DNA of 64,000 nt from Vicinamibacterales bacterium (lineage in GTDB: Bacteria > Acidobacteriota > Vicinamibacteria > Vicinamibacterales > UBA2999). The DNA is taken from assembly GCA_030680175.1 (NCBI GenBank), contig JAUXWO010000070.1:1-64000 (forward strand), read 5' to 3'. Positions 1 through 8,158 of the stretch are shown piece by piece. Each line of letters opens with the position of its first letter. The first letter of the stretch is position 1. Made by a program: the position numbers and the translations under genes. The notes under the pieces were generated by a model that saw only the letters and a program-made list of their open reading frames with translations, ran no database searches and was not told where the DNA came from.

Positions 1-182
1 ACGGCGGACGGTGGACGGCGGACGGCGGACGGCGGACGGCGGACGGCGGACGGCGGACGGCGGACGGCGGACGGCGGACGGCGGACGGCGAATAGCGAAC
101 GGCGAACAGCGAATCGCGAACGGCTAATAGCGAATAGCGAATAGCGAACGGCGAACCGCGAACCGCGAATCGCGAACCGCGC
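1..182. repeat. Continuous 7-bp degenerate tandem array (26 units)
   Basis: Twenty-six consecutive 7-bp units run in unbroken phase. The first twelve are ACGGCGG (one is ACGGTGG). The other fourteen drift through ACGGCGA, ATAGCGA, ACAGCGA, ATCGCGA and ACCGCGA. The array ends one base before the complement of the amidase stop codon, so it is the immediate 3' flank of that gene. It continues off the left edge of the window. Confidence 0.95.
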
Positions 183-183
183 C

Positions 184-1893
184 CTACGGAAATGCGGGCG
201 GGGGCACGCGGCGCCTGGTGGCCTGCTCGAACGCGTACGCCAGGCCGATGAGCCGCGGCTCGCTGCACGCGAGGCCGGTGAAGCTGACGCCGTAGGGCGC
301 GGGCTTCGCGTCGAAGCCGTCCGGGAACGCCGGCGTCGGCGCGTTCGGCACCGTCGCAAACGGCGACATCACGGTCGGGTAGCCCGGGCGCGCGGCGAAG
401 CCGGCGCCGCTCGAGGCCGGGAACAGCAGCGCGTCGAGGTTGTGTTCGGCCATCACCGCGTCGATCCCGCGCGTCGTCGTCAGCTCGAGATCGCGCGCGC
501 GGTCCGCCTCGTAGCGGGGCCGGTCGCGTTCGAGGTCGACCTCGTCCGAGATGTCGAGGCGCGCCTGGCCGTAGCGCATGGCGCCGGCCTTCTCGTTCGC
601 GCGGTTCCACGCGCGCAGTTCGGTGAGCGTCTTGACGGGCGCGGTCTCGCCCAGGGAGTCGAGCCACAGGTTGAAGTCGCGCTTCATGCCGTACTTCACG
701 ACGGCCGTGCAGTCCGCGTCACCGCCGCGCCCCTCCGTCGCGCTGCCGCAGAAGCTCCACTGCGTGATGTGCCGGTCGGGATTGGGATCCACGACGCTCG
801 GGAGGTCCACCGGATCGACGATCTCGGCGCCCTGCGCCCGCAGCACCTCGATGGCCTCGGCCATGGCCGCGCGCTGCGCCTCGTTGAGCCCGCCGCGCGA
901 TTCCCCGCCGAGCGTGATCGGATCGTAGTAGAACGCGCGGGGAATGCCGATGCGCGCGCCCTTCAGCGCCGCGGCGTCCAGAAACGGCGTGTAGTCGCGG
1001 TTCGGCGGCGGCTCGCAGCGCGTCGTCGCCGGATCGTTCGGGTCGGGCGAGGCGCCCTCCATGGCGCCGAAGAGGATCACCGCGTCGGTGACCGTGCGCG
1101 CCATCGGACCGGCCGTGTCCTGGTCGGCCGTGATCGGAATCACGCCCCAACGGCTGACGCGGCCGACGGTGGGCTTCACGGCGGCGAGCATCGAGATGTT
1201 GCTCGGTCCAAGGATGGAGCCGGCCGTCTCGGTGCCGACGCTCGCCGCCCAGAGGTTGGCCGCCGTGCCCGACCCCGAGCTCGATCCCGCCGGCGTCAGC
1301 GCCCCGCGCCCGTCGAACGTGTCGGGGCGCGGATCGGGCCGCGGGTCGTACGGGTTGAAGGCGTGCCCCACGGCCCCGTTGTAGTTGCCGGGGCCGGCCA
1401 TGTAGCCCGCCAGCTCCGACAGCGTCGTCTTCGCGATGATGATGGCGCCGGCCGCCTCCAGATTCACGGTGAGCGTCGCCGCGTACGGCGGGACGTACCC
1501 CTTGAAACGCAGCGTGCCGCCGGAGGTCGGCATGTTGGTCGTATGGATGTTGTCCTTGAGCGCGAGGGGAATGCCGTGCAGCGGTCCGCGCACCTGGCCC
1601 GCGGCCCGCTCGCGGTCGCGCGCGTCGGCCTCGGCCAGCGCGTTCGCATTGATCGCGATTGCCGCATTCAGGTCGTTCTCGTAGAGCCCAATCCGCACCA
1701 GGTACTGCTCGACGAGCTGCCGGGAGGTCACGCGGCCCTCGGCCATGGCCGCCTGCATCTCGGGGATGGTCGCCTCCACCACGGTGAACGGTGGCGGCGT
1801 CGGCGGCGGCGCGGGGGCGCACTGCCCGACGGCGAGGGCGGCAGCGAGGGTGGCGGCGGCGGCACGCAGGGCGGCTGGCGTCATGCGCGCCAT
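184..1893 (-). CDS. Amidase-signature family amidase, exported
   Basis: The product is a 569-aa amidase-signature (AS) hydrolase that should cleave an amide bond; the substrate cannot be told from sequence. The Ser-cisSer-Lys triad is visible: Lys113 in LKDN, the glycine/serine loop GSSSGSG at 203-209, and Ser226 in ETAGS. The N-terminus (MARMTPAALRAAAATLAAAL) is a signal peptide ending near VGQC, which is a poor lipobox because Gln precedes the Cys. The open frame reaches 1917 but begins inside a heptamer array, so the start at 1893 was preferred; 1884 is also possible. It is divergent from the S9 peptidase gene. The family call is firm and the start is approximate. Confidence 0.9.
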   Translation of the reverse strand: MARMTPAALRAAAATLAAALAVGQCAPAPPPTPPPFTVVEATIPEMQAAMAEGRVTSRQLVEQYLVRIGLYENDLNAAIAINANALAEADARDRERAAGQVRGPLHGIPLALKDNIHTTNMPTSGGTLRFKGYVPPYAATLTVNLEAAGAIIIAKTTLSELAGYMAGPGNYNGAVGHAFNPYDPRPDPRPDTFDGRGALTPAGSSSGSGTAANLWAASVGTETAGSILGPSNISMLAAVKPTVGRVSRWGVIPITADQDTAGPMARTVTDAVILFGAMEGASPDPNDPATTRCEPPPNRDYTPFLDAAALKGARIGIPRAFYYDPITLGGESRGGLNEAQRAAMAEAIEVLRAQGAEIVDPVDLPSVVDPNPDRHITQWSFCGSATEGRGGDADCTAVVKYGMKRDFNLWLDSLGETAPVKTLTELRAWNRANEKAGAMRYGQARLDISDEVDLERDRPRYEADRARDLELTTTRGIDAVMAEHNLDALLFPASSGAGFAARPGYPTVMSPFATVPNAPTPAFPDGFDAKPAPYGVSFTGLACSEPRLIGLAYAFEQATRRRVPPPAFP

Positions 1894-1911
1894 TCTATGC
1901 GAAGCGGGGCA

Positions 1912-2058
1912 CGCCATTCGCCATTCGCCATTCGCCGTTCGCTATTCGCTATTCGCTATTCCCGCCTTCGCTCGCCTGTCAGTGCGTGCGAGCTTCGGCG
2001 GGTCTCGCCGAAGCGGCCTCTCGGCCGCGGAGGCGGACGCTATTCGCGGTTCGCCGGT
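1912..2058. repeat. Heptamer arrays and hairpin between divergent genes
   Basis: Seven in-phase units (CGCCATT x3, CGCCGTT, CGCTATT x3) fill 1912-1960, and about three more (CGCTATT, CGCGGTT, CGCCGGT) lie near 2038-2058. Between them is a 9-bp hairpin at 1992-2014 (GCTTCGGCG, loop GGTCT, CGCCGAAGC). The block lies between the divergent amidase and S9 peptidase genes, so any promoters for both must lie within or beside it. The words are reverse complements of those in the array at the left edge of the window. Confidence 0.85.
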
Positions 2059-2109
2059 CGTGTCCGTCCCCGATCGCGTAAGATGCCCCGCAACCAAGGA
2101 GTTCGCTCG

Positions 2110-4173
2110 ATGACTACGCACCGTCTGCTCAGGAACCAGCCCGTCCGTGCGGTCGCGGCGCTCAGCCTGGCGATTGCCGCCGGCCTCTGGCTCCACGCCA
2201 GTCCGGGCGCGGGCGCCCGCCAGGCCGAGGGCCCGCGCCCGGGCCTGCCGATCGACGCGCTGGCCGCGACCGTCTGGGTCGAGGAGTTCGACATCTCACC
2301 CGATGGCCGCTCGGTGGCCTACAAGTCGGCGAAGGCCGGCACGTACGACATCTGGATCGCGCCGCTCGCGGGAGGCGGCGAGCCGCGCCAGCTCACCACG
2401 CTCCCCGGCCGGGAGATGGCGCCGAAGTTCAGCCCGGACGGCCGCTGGATCGCCTTCGAAGCCGATCATGGCGGCACGGCCATCTCCGATCTCTACATCG
2501 TTCCCGCGGAAGGCGGCGACCTCGTGCGCCTGACCGACCACCCGCTGAACGACGGCAGCGCGATGTGGGCGCCAGACAGCCGGACGATCTACTTCCAGAC
2601 CGCCATGCACTGGGACGGCGCCATCGCCGCCGTCGACATCACGACGCGCCAGATTCGCCGCGTGCGCGGCGGCGGCGGCGGCCAGATCGCGCTTTCGCCC
2701 GACGGCACGCAGTTCGTCTACACCGGCAATGCCAAGCCGAACGACGATGACCAGAGCAATCGCGACATCTATGTCGCGCCGGTCGGCGAGGGCGAGGCGC
2801 GCCTGCTGACGCCAGACACGCTCGACTGGCTCGACGCGGCGCCCGCGTGGTCACCCGACGGGACGCGTCTCGCATTCGTCTCCGACCGCGGCGGCTTCAA
2901 CAACCTCGGCGTCATCGACGTGGCGACAGGCGCCGTGCGCATGCTCCTCACCGAGGAGGTCGAGCACAGCGAGCCTCGCTGGTCGCCCGACGGCCAGTGG
3001 ATCTCGTTCACGAAGAACCTCGACTACCACTACCACCTCTTCAAGATCCCCGCCGCCGGTGGCGAGGCCGTCCAGTTGACGACGCGCGGCGGCGTGAACG
3101 GCGGCTCGTCCGCCACGGGCCAGACGCGCGGCATGCATCAGTGGCTGCCCGATGGCTCGGGCTTCGCCTACTACCACTCGGATCCGACGATGACGGGGGA
3201 TGTCTGGGTGATGGGCGCCGACGGCGCAAACGCGCGGCAGGTCACGAACCATCAGCACGCCGCACTCCGTGATCCCGGCGCCTTCGTCTGGCCCGAGTTC
3301 ATGGAGTACCGCAGCTTCGACGGGCGCGAGGTCGCGGGCCTGGTCTACAAGCCGAAGGGCGCGCAGGCCGGCGACCGCCTCCCCGCCCTGTTCTTCTTCC
3401 GCGCCAACTCGAATGGCCAGCATCCGGTGCAGTGGAACCCCTATATCCAGTACTTCGTGAGCCGCGGCTATCTCGTATTCGCGCCGAACTTCCGCGGCAG
3501 CACGGGGCGCGGCAAGGAGTACCGCCAGGCCGTCCACACGTGGGGCGGTGATCACGACCTGCGCGACGCGTTCCTCGGGATGGACCGGCTCGCGGCGGAG
3601 GGCTGGGTGGATCCGGCGCGGGTCGGGTCGTTCGGCGGCTCGACGGGCGGGTACTTCGTCACGGCCGCGGCCGTGAAGGATCCCCACCGCTTCAAGGCCG
3701 GCGTCGTCTGGTACGGCGCGACGGATCTGGTCACGCTCTCCACCTATGCGGGGATGGAGGGATGGAACCGCTTCCTGATCGGCAAGACGCCGGTGGAGAA
3801 TCCGTCGAACTACTACGGCCGCTCGATCATCTACCACGCCAACCGCGTGAAGGTGCCGCTGCTGTTCCTCTACGCGCAAGGCGATTCCGCAGCGCGCTTC
3901 CAGCAGATCGAGCAGTACGCCGTGCAGGCGGAGATGCACGGCAACTGGTATGACTGGGCCGTCTACAAGGACGAGCCGCACGGCTGGTACCACTGGCGGC
4001 CCGACAGCGTCCGCCAGTCGCTCGAGGCGATGAGCCGCACGTTCGATCACTTCGTGCTGGGCCAGGCGCACGACATCAAGGGGTTGATGACGGCGCAGCG
4101 CGACGGGATCCGCTTCCAGCGCAACCCGAACATCGAGTTGTGGAACGGCCTGGTCAACGGCCGCGCGCGGTAA
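2110..4173 (+). CDS. Secreted S9-family peptidase (dipeptidyl/acylaminoacyl peptidase type)
   Basis: A 687-aa serine peptidase of the prolyl-oligopeptidase clan that should release small peptides or amino acids in the periplasm. A signal peptide (about residues 1-38, cleaved near GARQA) is followed by a TolB-like WD40/beta-propeller with repeated SPDG motifs (about 50-400) and an alpha/beta hydrolase domain. The triad is Ser511 (GGSTGG), Asp592 (AQGDS) and His624 (EPHGW). The start at 2110 has AAGGAG eight bases upstream; the open frame extends far upstream but that part is antisense to the amidase. A second S9 enzyme lies at 51700-53709. Confidence 0.93.
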   Translation: MTTHRLLRNQPVRAVAALSLAIAAGLWLHASPGAGARQAEGPRPGLPIDALAATVWVEEFDISPDGRSVAYKSAKAGTYDIWIAPLAGGGEPRQLTTLPGREMAPKFSPDGRWIAFEADHGGTAISDLYIVPAEGGDLVRLTDHPLNDGSAMWAPDSRTIYFQTAMHWDGAIAAVDITTRQIRRVRGGGGGQIALSPDGTQFVYTGNAKPNDDDQSNRDIYVAPVGEGEARLLTPDTLDWLDAAPAWSPDGTRLAFVSDRGGFNNLGVIDVATGAVRMLLTEEVEHSEPRWSPDGQWISFTKNLDYHYHLFKIPAAGGEAVQLTTRGGVNGGSSATGQTRGMHQWLPDGSGFAYYHSDPTMTGDVWVMGADGANARQVTNHQHAALRDPGAFVWPEFMEYRSFDGREVAGLVYKPKGAQAGDRLPALFFFRANSNGQHPVQWNPYIQYFVSRGYLVFAPNFRGSTGRGKEYRQAVHTWGGDHDLRDAFLGMDRLAAEGWVDPARVGSFGGSTGGYFVTAAAVKDPHRFKAGVVWYGATDLVTLSTYAGMEGWNRFLIGKTPVENPSNYYGRSIIYHANRVKVPLLFLYAQGDSAARFQQIEQYAVQAEMHGNWYDWAVYKDEPHGWYHWRPDSVRQSLEAMSRTFDHFVLGQAHDIKGLMTAQRDGIRFQRNPNIELWNGLVNGRAR

Positions 4174-4450
4174 CAGCGAACGACGCCCTCGCGTCCGTGG
4201 TCGCCGGGTAGAAGTTACACGGGAGGCCGCAAGGAGTGCGGGGTGTGCGGCTCAGCACATCCCGAACGCGGACGCGCGGGCGGAGGCGTCGCTCACACGC
4301 AATAACCCGCTGAAGATCAACAGCTTCTGACGCTCCCTTCGATACCTCTTCTCCACCGTGACCGGCCGCGCCGCCATCTGGCACCGAGCTTGCCCCGTAC
4401 GGGGCAGGCGGTGACGCGGCGTCACCGCGCCACTTCAAGGGAGGCGTCAG

Positions 4451-4816
4451 ATGAGGAAGTCAGCAGCATTCGCAGTCGTGTTGGCGTCGTTCGTGACGGG
4501 CGCGTGTTCGAACATGCCGTCGCCGACCTCCCCGTCCACCACCATGCCTGCGATGGAGGCCTCTGTGGGCGGCGGCGCCACCACGAACGCCGCCATGGAC
4601 TGGAACCGCACAGCGCCTGGCTGCGCTCCCATCCGCCCGACGCCCGAGGTCGCGGGGCCGCCCACGCACTCCCGCACGCTGCACGAAGGCGAGCTGTACT
4701 TCCGGCCCGGCGCCATCGCTGCCGAGTGGATGCGCGAGAACGACACCGTCTGGGCCGTGTTCTACGAAAGCCCGGCCGGCCACGAACTGTGCCTGTGGGA
4801 TACGGCGGGGATCTGA
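4451..4816 (+). CDS. Small putative lipoprotein
   Basis: A 121-aa protein of unknown function. The N-terminus has a lysine/arginine pair, a short hydrophobic stretch and a plausible lipobox (VTGAC), so it is probably a lipoprotein. The mature part has two further cysteines (APGCAP and HELCLW) and ends WDTAGI. No family was recognised. AAGGGAGG stands seven bases before the ATG. The stop codon is followed directly by the inverted-end element at 4817, as happens at 17902. Confidence 0.75.
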   Translation: MRKSAAFAVVLASFVTGACSNMPSPTSPSTTMPAMEASVGGGATTNAAMDWNRTAPGCAPIRPTPEVAGPPTHSRTLHEGELYFRPGAIAAEWMRENDTVWAVFYESPAGHELCLWDTAGI

Positions 4817-4953
4817 TGGCGTGTCGTTGACGTTCCACGACCGGGCCGCCCGTTGGGCAGCCCGCAGAGTCGCGGGCTGAGCAGAGACGCTGGTAGTACC
4901 ACTTCAGTCGAGACACTCCGCGAGTGTCGCGTGTCGTTGACGATCCACAACGG
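4817..4953. repeat. Copy A (plus partial copy A') of a ~100-bp inverted-end element
   Basis: Bases 4817-4917 match the reverse complement of 17902-18004 at roughly 90 percent by eye. Both begin TGGCGTGT and contain a GGGCCGCCC hairpin arm and the block GCTGGTAGTACC. Copy A starts on the base after the lipoprotein stop codon. A partial second copy (4928-4953, GCGTGTCGTTGACGATCCAC) follows in the same orientation. The junction forms a 6-bp hairpin, GACACT with AGTGTC, at 4912-4928. The rest of the stretch to 5009 holds no gene that I can see. Confidence 0.85.
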
Positions 4954-5009
4954 GAGCGCCGCCTCTCGAGGCATCCCCGCCGTGGAGCGCGAGGCGCCAG
5001 ACGCGAGCG

Positions 5010-5468
5010 TCAGCGAAGGTCGCGGTAGGCGGCCATGACGCGGGCGAACAGGCGCGACAGGCGCGCGTGTTCGTCCGGACTCGCCCCGGGGTGGCGATCG
5101 GGATGGACGAGCCGCGCCAGCGTGCGGAAGGCGCGGCGCAGTTCCTCGTCGGTGAAGTCGGCGGGCACGCCGGCGCCGAGTTCCGCAAACAGGTGCAGCG
5201 CCGCCTGCGCGCGCGCGGTCAGCACGCGACGCGGCCGGATCGGTACGGCCGCCGAAGCCGGCCCGGGACTCACGGGCGCGGGCGGACGCGGGACGCCCGC
5301 CATCCGCGCATACGCCGTGGCACGAAAGGGAATGGCGCCGCCATCGATGCGGGGCGGGAACGGAAGGACGCGGCCACGCGGAGGCCGGCCGGTGCCGCCC
5401 GTCATCCGCGCCGGGTCCTCGTCCAGCGCACGGTCGAGGACCTCCGCGAACGTGGCACCGGCTGGCAT
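5010..5468 (-). CDS. J-domain (DnaJ-like) protein
   Basis: A 152-aa protein with a C-terminal J-domain: helix II/III residues around the diagnostic HPD tripeptide (LVHPDRHPG) at about residue 126, ending MAAYRDLR. The N-terminal half is proline/arginine-rich and probably disordered. J-domains recruit and stimulate an Hsp70 (DnaK); the client is unknown. There are no zinc fingers or C-terminal substrate domain, so it is not full DnaJ. The start at 5468 follows a weak GGGGGC. It lies downstream of the DUF6544-like gene, separated by a heptamer array, and could be co-transcribed. Confidence 0.8.
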   Translation of the reverse strand: MPAGATFAEVLDRALDEDPARMTGGTGRPPRGRVLPFPPRIDGGAIPFRATAYARMAGVPRPPAPVSPGPASAAVPIRPRRVLTARAQAALHLFAELGAGVPADFTDEELRRAFRTLARLVHPDRHPGASPDEHARLSRLFARVMAAYRDLR

Positions 5469-5523
5469 GCCCCCGTAATCGGCCTCGCCACCCCGGCCAT
5501 GAATCGCTATTCGCTTGCTGTTT

Positions 5524-5565
5524 CTGCAATCTGCAATCTGCAATCTGCAATCTGCAATCTGCAAT
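5524..5565. repeat. Six perfect CTGCAAT heptamers
   Basis: Six identical CTGCAAT units, preceded by looser units of the same GC-N5 form (GCTATTC, GCTGTTT). The array ends four bases before the complement of the stop codon of the gene at 5570-6670, so it is that gene's immediate 3' flank. Confidence 0.95.
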
Positions 5566-5569
5566 TCTT

Positions 5570-6670
5570 CTACGGCCGGTTGTAGGCGACCTCGTCGAGC
5601 TCGAACTCGATATACGCGAAGGCGCCGGCGGCCGGATGCCAGCGGGCCTCTCCGCGTGCGGCGAGGCGGAACGGCCCGAACGTGCCGTAGTCGCTGACGG
5701 GCGTGGTCCACGGCATGCGGGTCAGCGTCGAGCCGTCCGGTGAGGCCTGCTGGCGATCCTCGGAACGGAAGTCGGCAAGGTCCCCGGTCTCGCCGAACGT
5801 CAGCACGGCGCGGATGGTATGTCCGGCGTTGGTGAAGGCGGCCCGCACGGTGCGGCCCTCTTCCCCCTCCCACGTGATCGCCGGGCTGATGAGCGTGGCC
5901 GGCGCGAGCAGGCACATGTCGTTGAACAGCGTGACGGTCTCGGCGCGCGTCATCTCCGCGCCGGCGACGTCGATGACGGTGGCGAGTCCGGCCACCTTCA
6001 CGCGCATGCTGGCCGACGCGCCCGCGTACCGGTGGAACGCCTGCATCGGGATCGGCCCGCGCATGGCCGTCATGTAGAAGAACCGCGACGGCTCGTCGAA
6101 GGCGTTGTGCTGCTCGGCCGCAAACGGCATCCACGGCGCATCCGCACCGTTGCGGAAGCGCCCGTGCATGCGGACGTAGAGGTGCGTGACGCGCGGCCGG
6201 CCGACGACCCCGGCGCCGCGCAGATAGCCCTGCACCAGTGCGGGGAGCGGCACGAGGTCGGCCTCCGTCACCACGGCCGGTGCGAGCGCGCGCGCGTCCC
6301 CCTGCGCGACCTCGCGGGCGTAGGCGGCCTCGAGGCTGAACGGCCCATGGGTCGCGAACCCCACGATCACGGCGACGAGGACGATCGCGTTCGGGATCAT
6401 CCCGAACCTGGCGTCGGCCCACGACGGCACGATCGCCACGGTCGAGACGACGACGGCGGCCGCGCCCACCACCCACCACCACTGCGGCCAGGCGTACAGG
6501 GCCACCGCCGTCATCAGGCACAGCAGCGCCGCCATGAGCCACACGCCGCCCATGACCGGGGCGATGGGGAGCGTGAGCGCCGGCAGGTCCGCGAGCCCGA
6601 GGGCTTTGGCGACACCGAGCAGGTGAATCAGGCCGTGCACCACCAGCACGACGGCGAGGGCGATGGCCAT
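5570..6670 (-). CDS. DUF6544-like membrane protein
   Basis: A 366-aa protein with about four transmembrane helices in residues 1-120 (MAIALAVVLVVHGLIHLLG, then APVMGGVWLMAALLCL, WWWVVGAAAVVV and AIVLVAVIVGF). A long soluble domain follows with RMHGRFRNG, FFYMTAMRGPIPM and FNDMCLLAPA. This layout resembles the DUF6544 family; the function is unknown and the assignment is from memory of the motifs. The start at 6670 has GGAGG five bases upstream, better than the longer frame from 6718. Its stop abuts a heptamer array. Confidence 0.75.
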   Translation of the reverse strand: MAIALAVVLVVHGLIHLLGVAKALGLADLPALTLPIAPVMGGVWLMAALLCLMTAVALYAWPQWWWVVGAAAVVVSTVAIVPSWADARFGMIPNAIVLVAVIVGFATHGPFSLEAAYAREVAQGDARALAPAVVTEADLVPLPALVQGYLRGAGVVGRPRVTHLYVRMHGRFRNGADAPWMPFAAEQHNAFDEPSRFFYMTAMRGPIPMQAFHRYAGASASMRVKVAGLATVIDVAGAEMTRAETVTLFNDMCLLAPATLISPAITWEGEEGRTVRAAFTNAGHTIRAVLTFGETGDLADFRSEDRQQASPDGSTLTRMPWTTPVSDYGTFGPFRLAARGEARWHPAAGAFAYIEFELDEVAYNRP

Positions 6671-6824
6671 GGCATCCTCCGGGATTGCGGGGACAGTCCC
6701 CCACACTCGGCGACGCACATAGCCTGCCAGCGTCAGGGCGGGGGGTTCACCGGCCTTTCCGTGGTGAGTGCCGGACCTCCGGCAACGAGACCCTCCCGGG
6801 CATCTGCGCTACCATTGCAGGCAG

Positions 6825-6901
6825 GCGCCCGTAGCTCAGTTGGATAGAGCACCGGCCTTCTAAGCCGGTGGTCGCAGGTTCGAGCCCTGCCGGGCGCGCC
6901 A
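6825..6901 (+). tRNA. tRNA-Arg(TCT)
   Basis: A full cloverleaf: acceptor GCGCCCG pairs with CGGGCGC, the D-arm is GCTC/GAGC, the anticodon stem CCGGC/GCCGG surrounds loop CTTCTAA (anticodon TCT), and the T-arm GCAGG/CCTGC carries TTCGAGC. The 3' CCA is encoded at 6899-6901. Confidence 0.97.
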
Positions 6902-6919
6902 CCTCGCTGTGCGAGGTGG
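6899..6919 (+). terminator. Hairpin overlapping the tRNA-Arg CCA end
   Basis: A perfect 9-bp stem (CCACCTCGC with GCGAGGTGG) and a 3-nt loop (TGT) begins on the encoded CCA. There is no T-run after it. It may end the tRNA transcript or mark the 3' processing site; the function is inferred from position. Confidence 0.5.
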
Positions 6920-7046
6920 CCACGCCCGCCAGTCCGCGGGAAGCGCCGCGACGCGCCTCCGCGCGTCGCGAGCGGTTCCGAGCCCCGCCACCCACGCGCC
7001 AACGCGCACCCCGGTGGCCACGCCCGCCCGCCCTCGGGAAGCGCCG
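6916..7046. repeat. Imperfect ~35-bp direct repeat after tRNA-Arg
   Basis: Two copies of a segment beginning GGTGGCCACGCCCGCC and ending GGGAAGCGCCG lie at about 6916-6950 and 7011-7045, 95 bases apart. They fill most of the gap between the tRNA and the end of the AI-2E permease gene. No coding function is seen. Confidence 0.6.
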
Positions 7047-7053
7047 TGCGGCG

Positions 7054-8112
7054 TCACGCGGGGGCGTCGCCGCCGCCGACCTTGGTGCGACCCTCCAGCA
7101 GCACGGCCACCCAGCGCAGCTCCGGTGAGTGCTCCGCGAGAATCCGGATGACCATGGTGATCGGCACGGCCAACACCATCCCCACCGGTCCCCACATCCA
7201 GCCCCAGAAGCTGAGCGACAGCACCACCACGAGCGGCGAAATCTGAAGCTGGCGTCCCGTCAGCGAGGGTTCGACCACGTAGCCGAACACCAGATTGATC
7301 GTCATGAGCCCCGCCGCGAGGCCGGCGGCGTGTCCGGCCCCCGCTTGCACCAGCGCCAGCAGCACCGGCGGCACGGCGGCCATGATCGACCCGAAGTTCG
7401 GGATGTAGTTGAGCAGGAACGCCAGGAGCCCCCACAGCACGGCGAAGTCGATGTCGAGGAAAGCCGCCCAGAGGCCGACCAGCAACCCGGTGACCAGGCT
7501 GACGGCCGTCTTGATCCGCAGGTACCCCTGCACCTCGCCTGTCACGCGGCGAAAGCGATCGAGGGCGGCGTGATCGATCTGAAACGCGTCGCACAGATGG
7601 TCGGGAAGCCCGGCGGCCTCCATCAGGACGAATGCCACGATGAACAGCACGAGCAAGGCGTTCGACAGCAGGAAGGCGACGCTGGTGAACAGCCCTCCGG
7701 CGAAATCCAGCACGGCGGCCCAGTTCAGGATCTCCGCGATCTGCGACGTGTCGACGCCCTGCGCCTCCAGCCACTCGAACCAGCCGATCGTCATCGCGCC
7801 CAGGCGCGCGCGATAGCGTGGCACCGCGGCGGCGAACTGCGTGGCGGCGCCGTACACCACGAGCCCGGGGCCGATCAGGATCGTCCCCAGGGCCGCCAGC
7901 GTCACGCTGACGGCGGCCCACTTCGGCAGACGATGCCGTTCAAGCCAGGAGACCATCGGATACGAGACCAGCGCCACGAAACCCGCGAGCACCAGGGGCA
8001 CCAGCAGCGTGGAGGCGACGCTCAAGCCCGCCGTGACCACGACCAGCGCGGCGACGGCCACGAGCATGCGCAGCATGCCGTCCGACGGCCCGGTCCCGGT
8101 CACGCGCACCAC
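7054..8112 (-). CDS. AI-2E family (PerM-type) membrane permease
   Basis: A 352-aa polytopic membrane protein of the AI-2E exporter/PerM family. It has two N-terminal helices (LVAVAALVVVTAGLSVASTLL), a central soluble region (about 80-200), and a C-terminal block of about five helices containing the family motif LLNYIPNFGS. Members have been linked to AI-2 export or sodium/proton exchange; the substrate here is unknown. It lies 46 bases downstream of an amidase gene on the same strand and probably shares its transcript. Confidence 0.88.
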   Translation of the reverse strand: MVRVTGTGPSDGMLRMLVAVAALVVVTAGLSVASTLLVPLVLAGFVALVSYPMVSWLERHRLPKWAAVSVTLAALGTILIGPGLVVYGAATQFAAAVPRYRARLGAMTIGWFEWLEAQGVDTSQIAEILNWAAVLDFAGGLFTSVAFLLSNALLVLFIVAFVLMEAAGLPDHLCDAFQIDHAALDRFRRVTGEVQGYLRIKTAVSLVTGLLVGLWAAFLDIDFAVLWGLLAFLLNYIPNFGSIMAAVPPVLLALVQAGAGHAAGLAAGLMTINLVFGYVVEPSLTGRQLQISPLVVVLSLSFWGWMWGPVGMVLAVPITMVIRILAEHSPELRWVAVLLEGRTKVGGGDAPA

Positions 8113-8158
8113 CCCGCGATGCCGTCCCGAGGCGGCGCCTCACACTGGGTCCTGGCCA

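Noticed and set aside
442-2109. Long open frame upstream of and in frame with the S9 peptidase (would give a 1243-aa protein)
   Set aside because: It is antisense to the amidase, arginine/histidine-rich shadow sequence. The signal peptide and AAGGAG place the true start at 2110.
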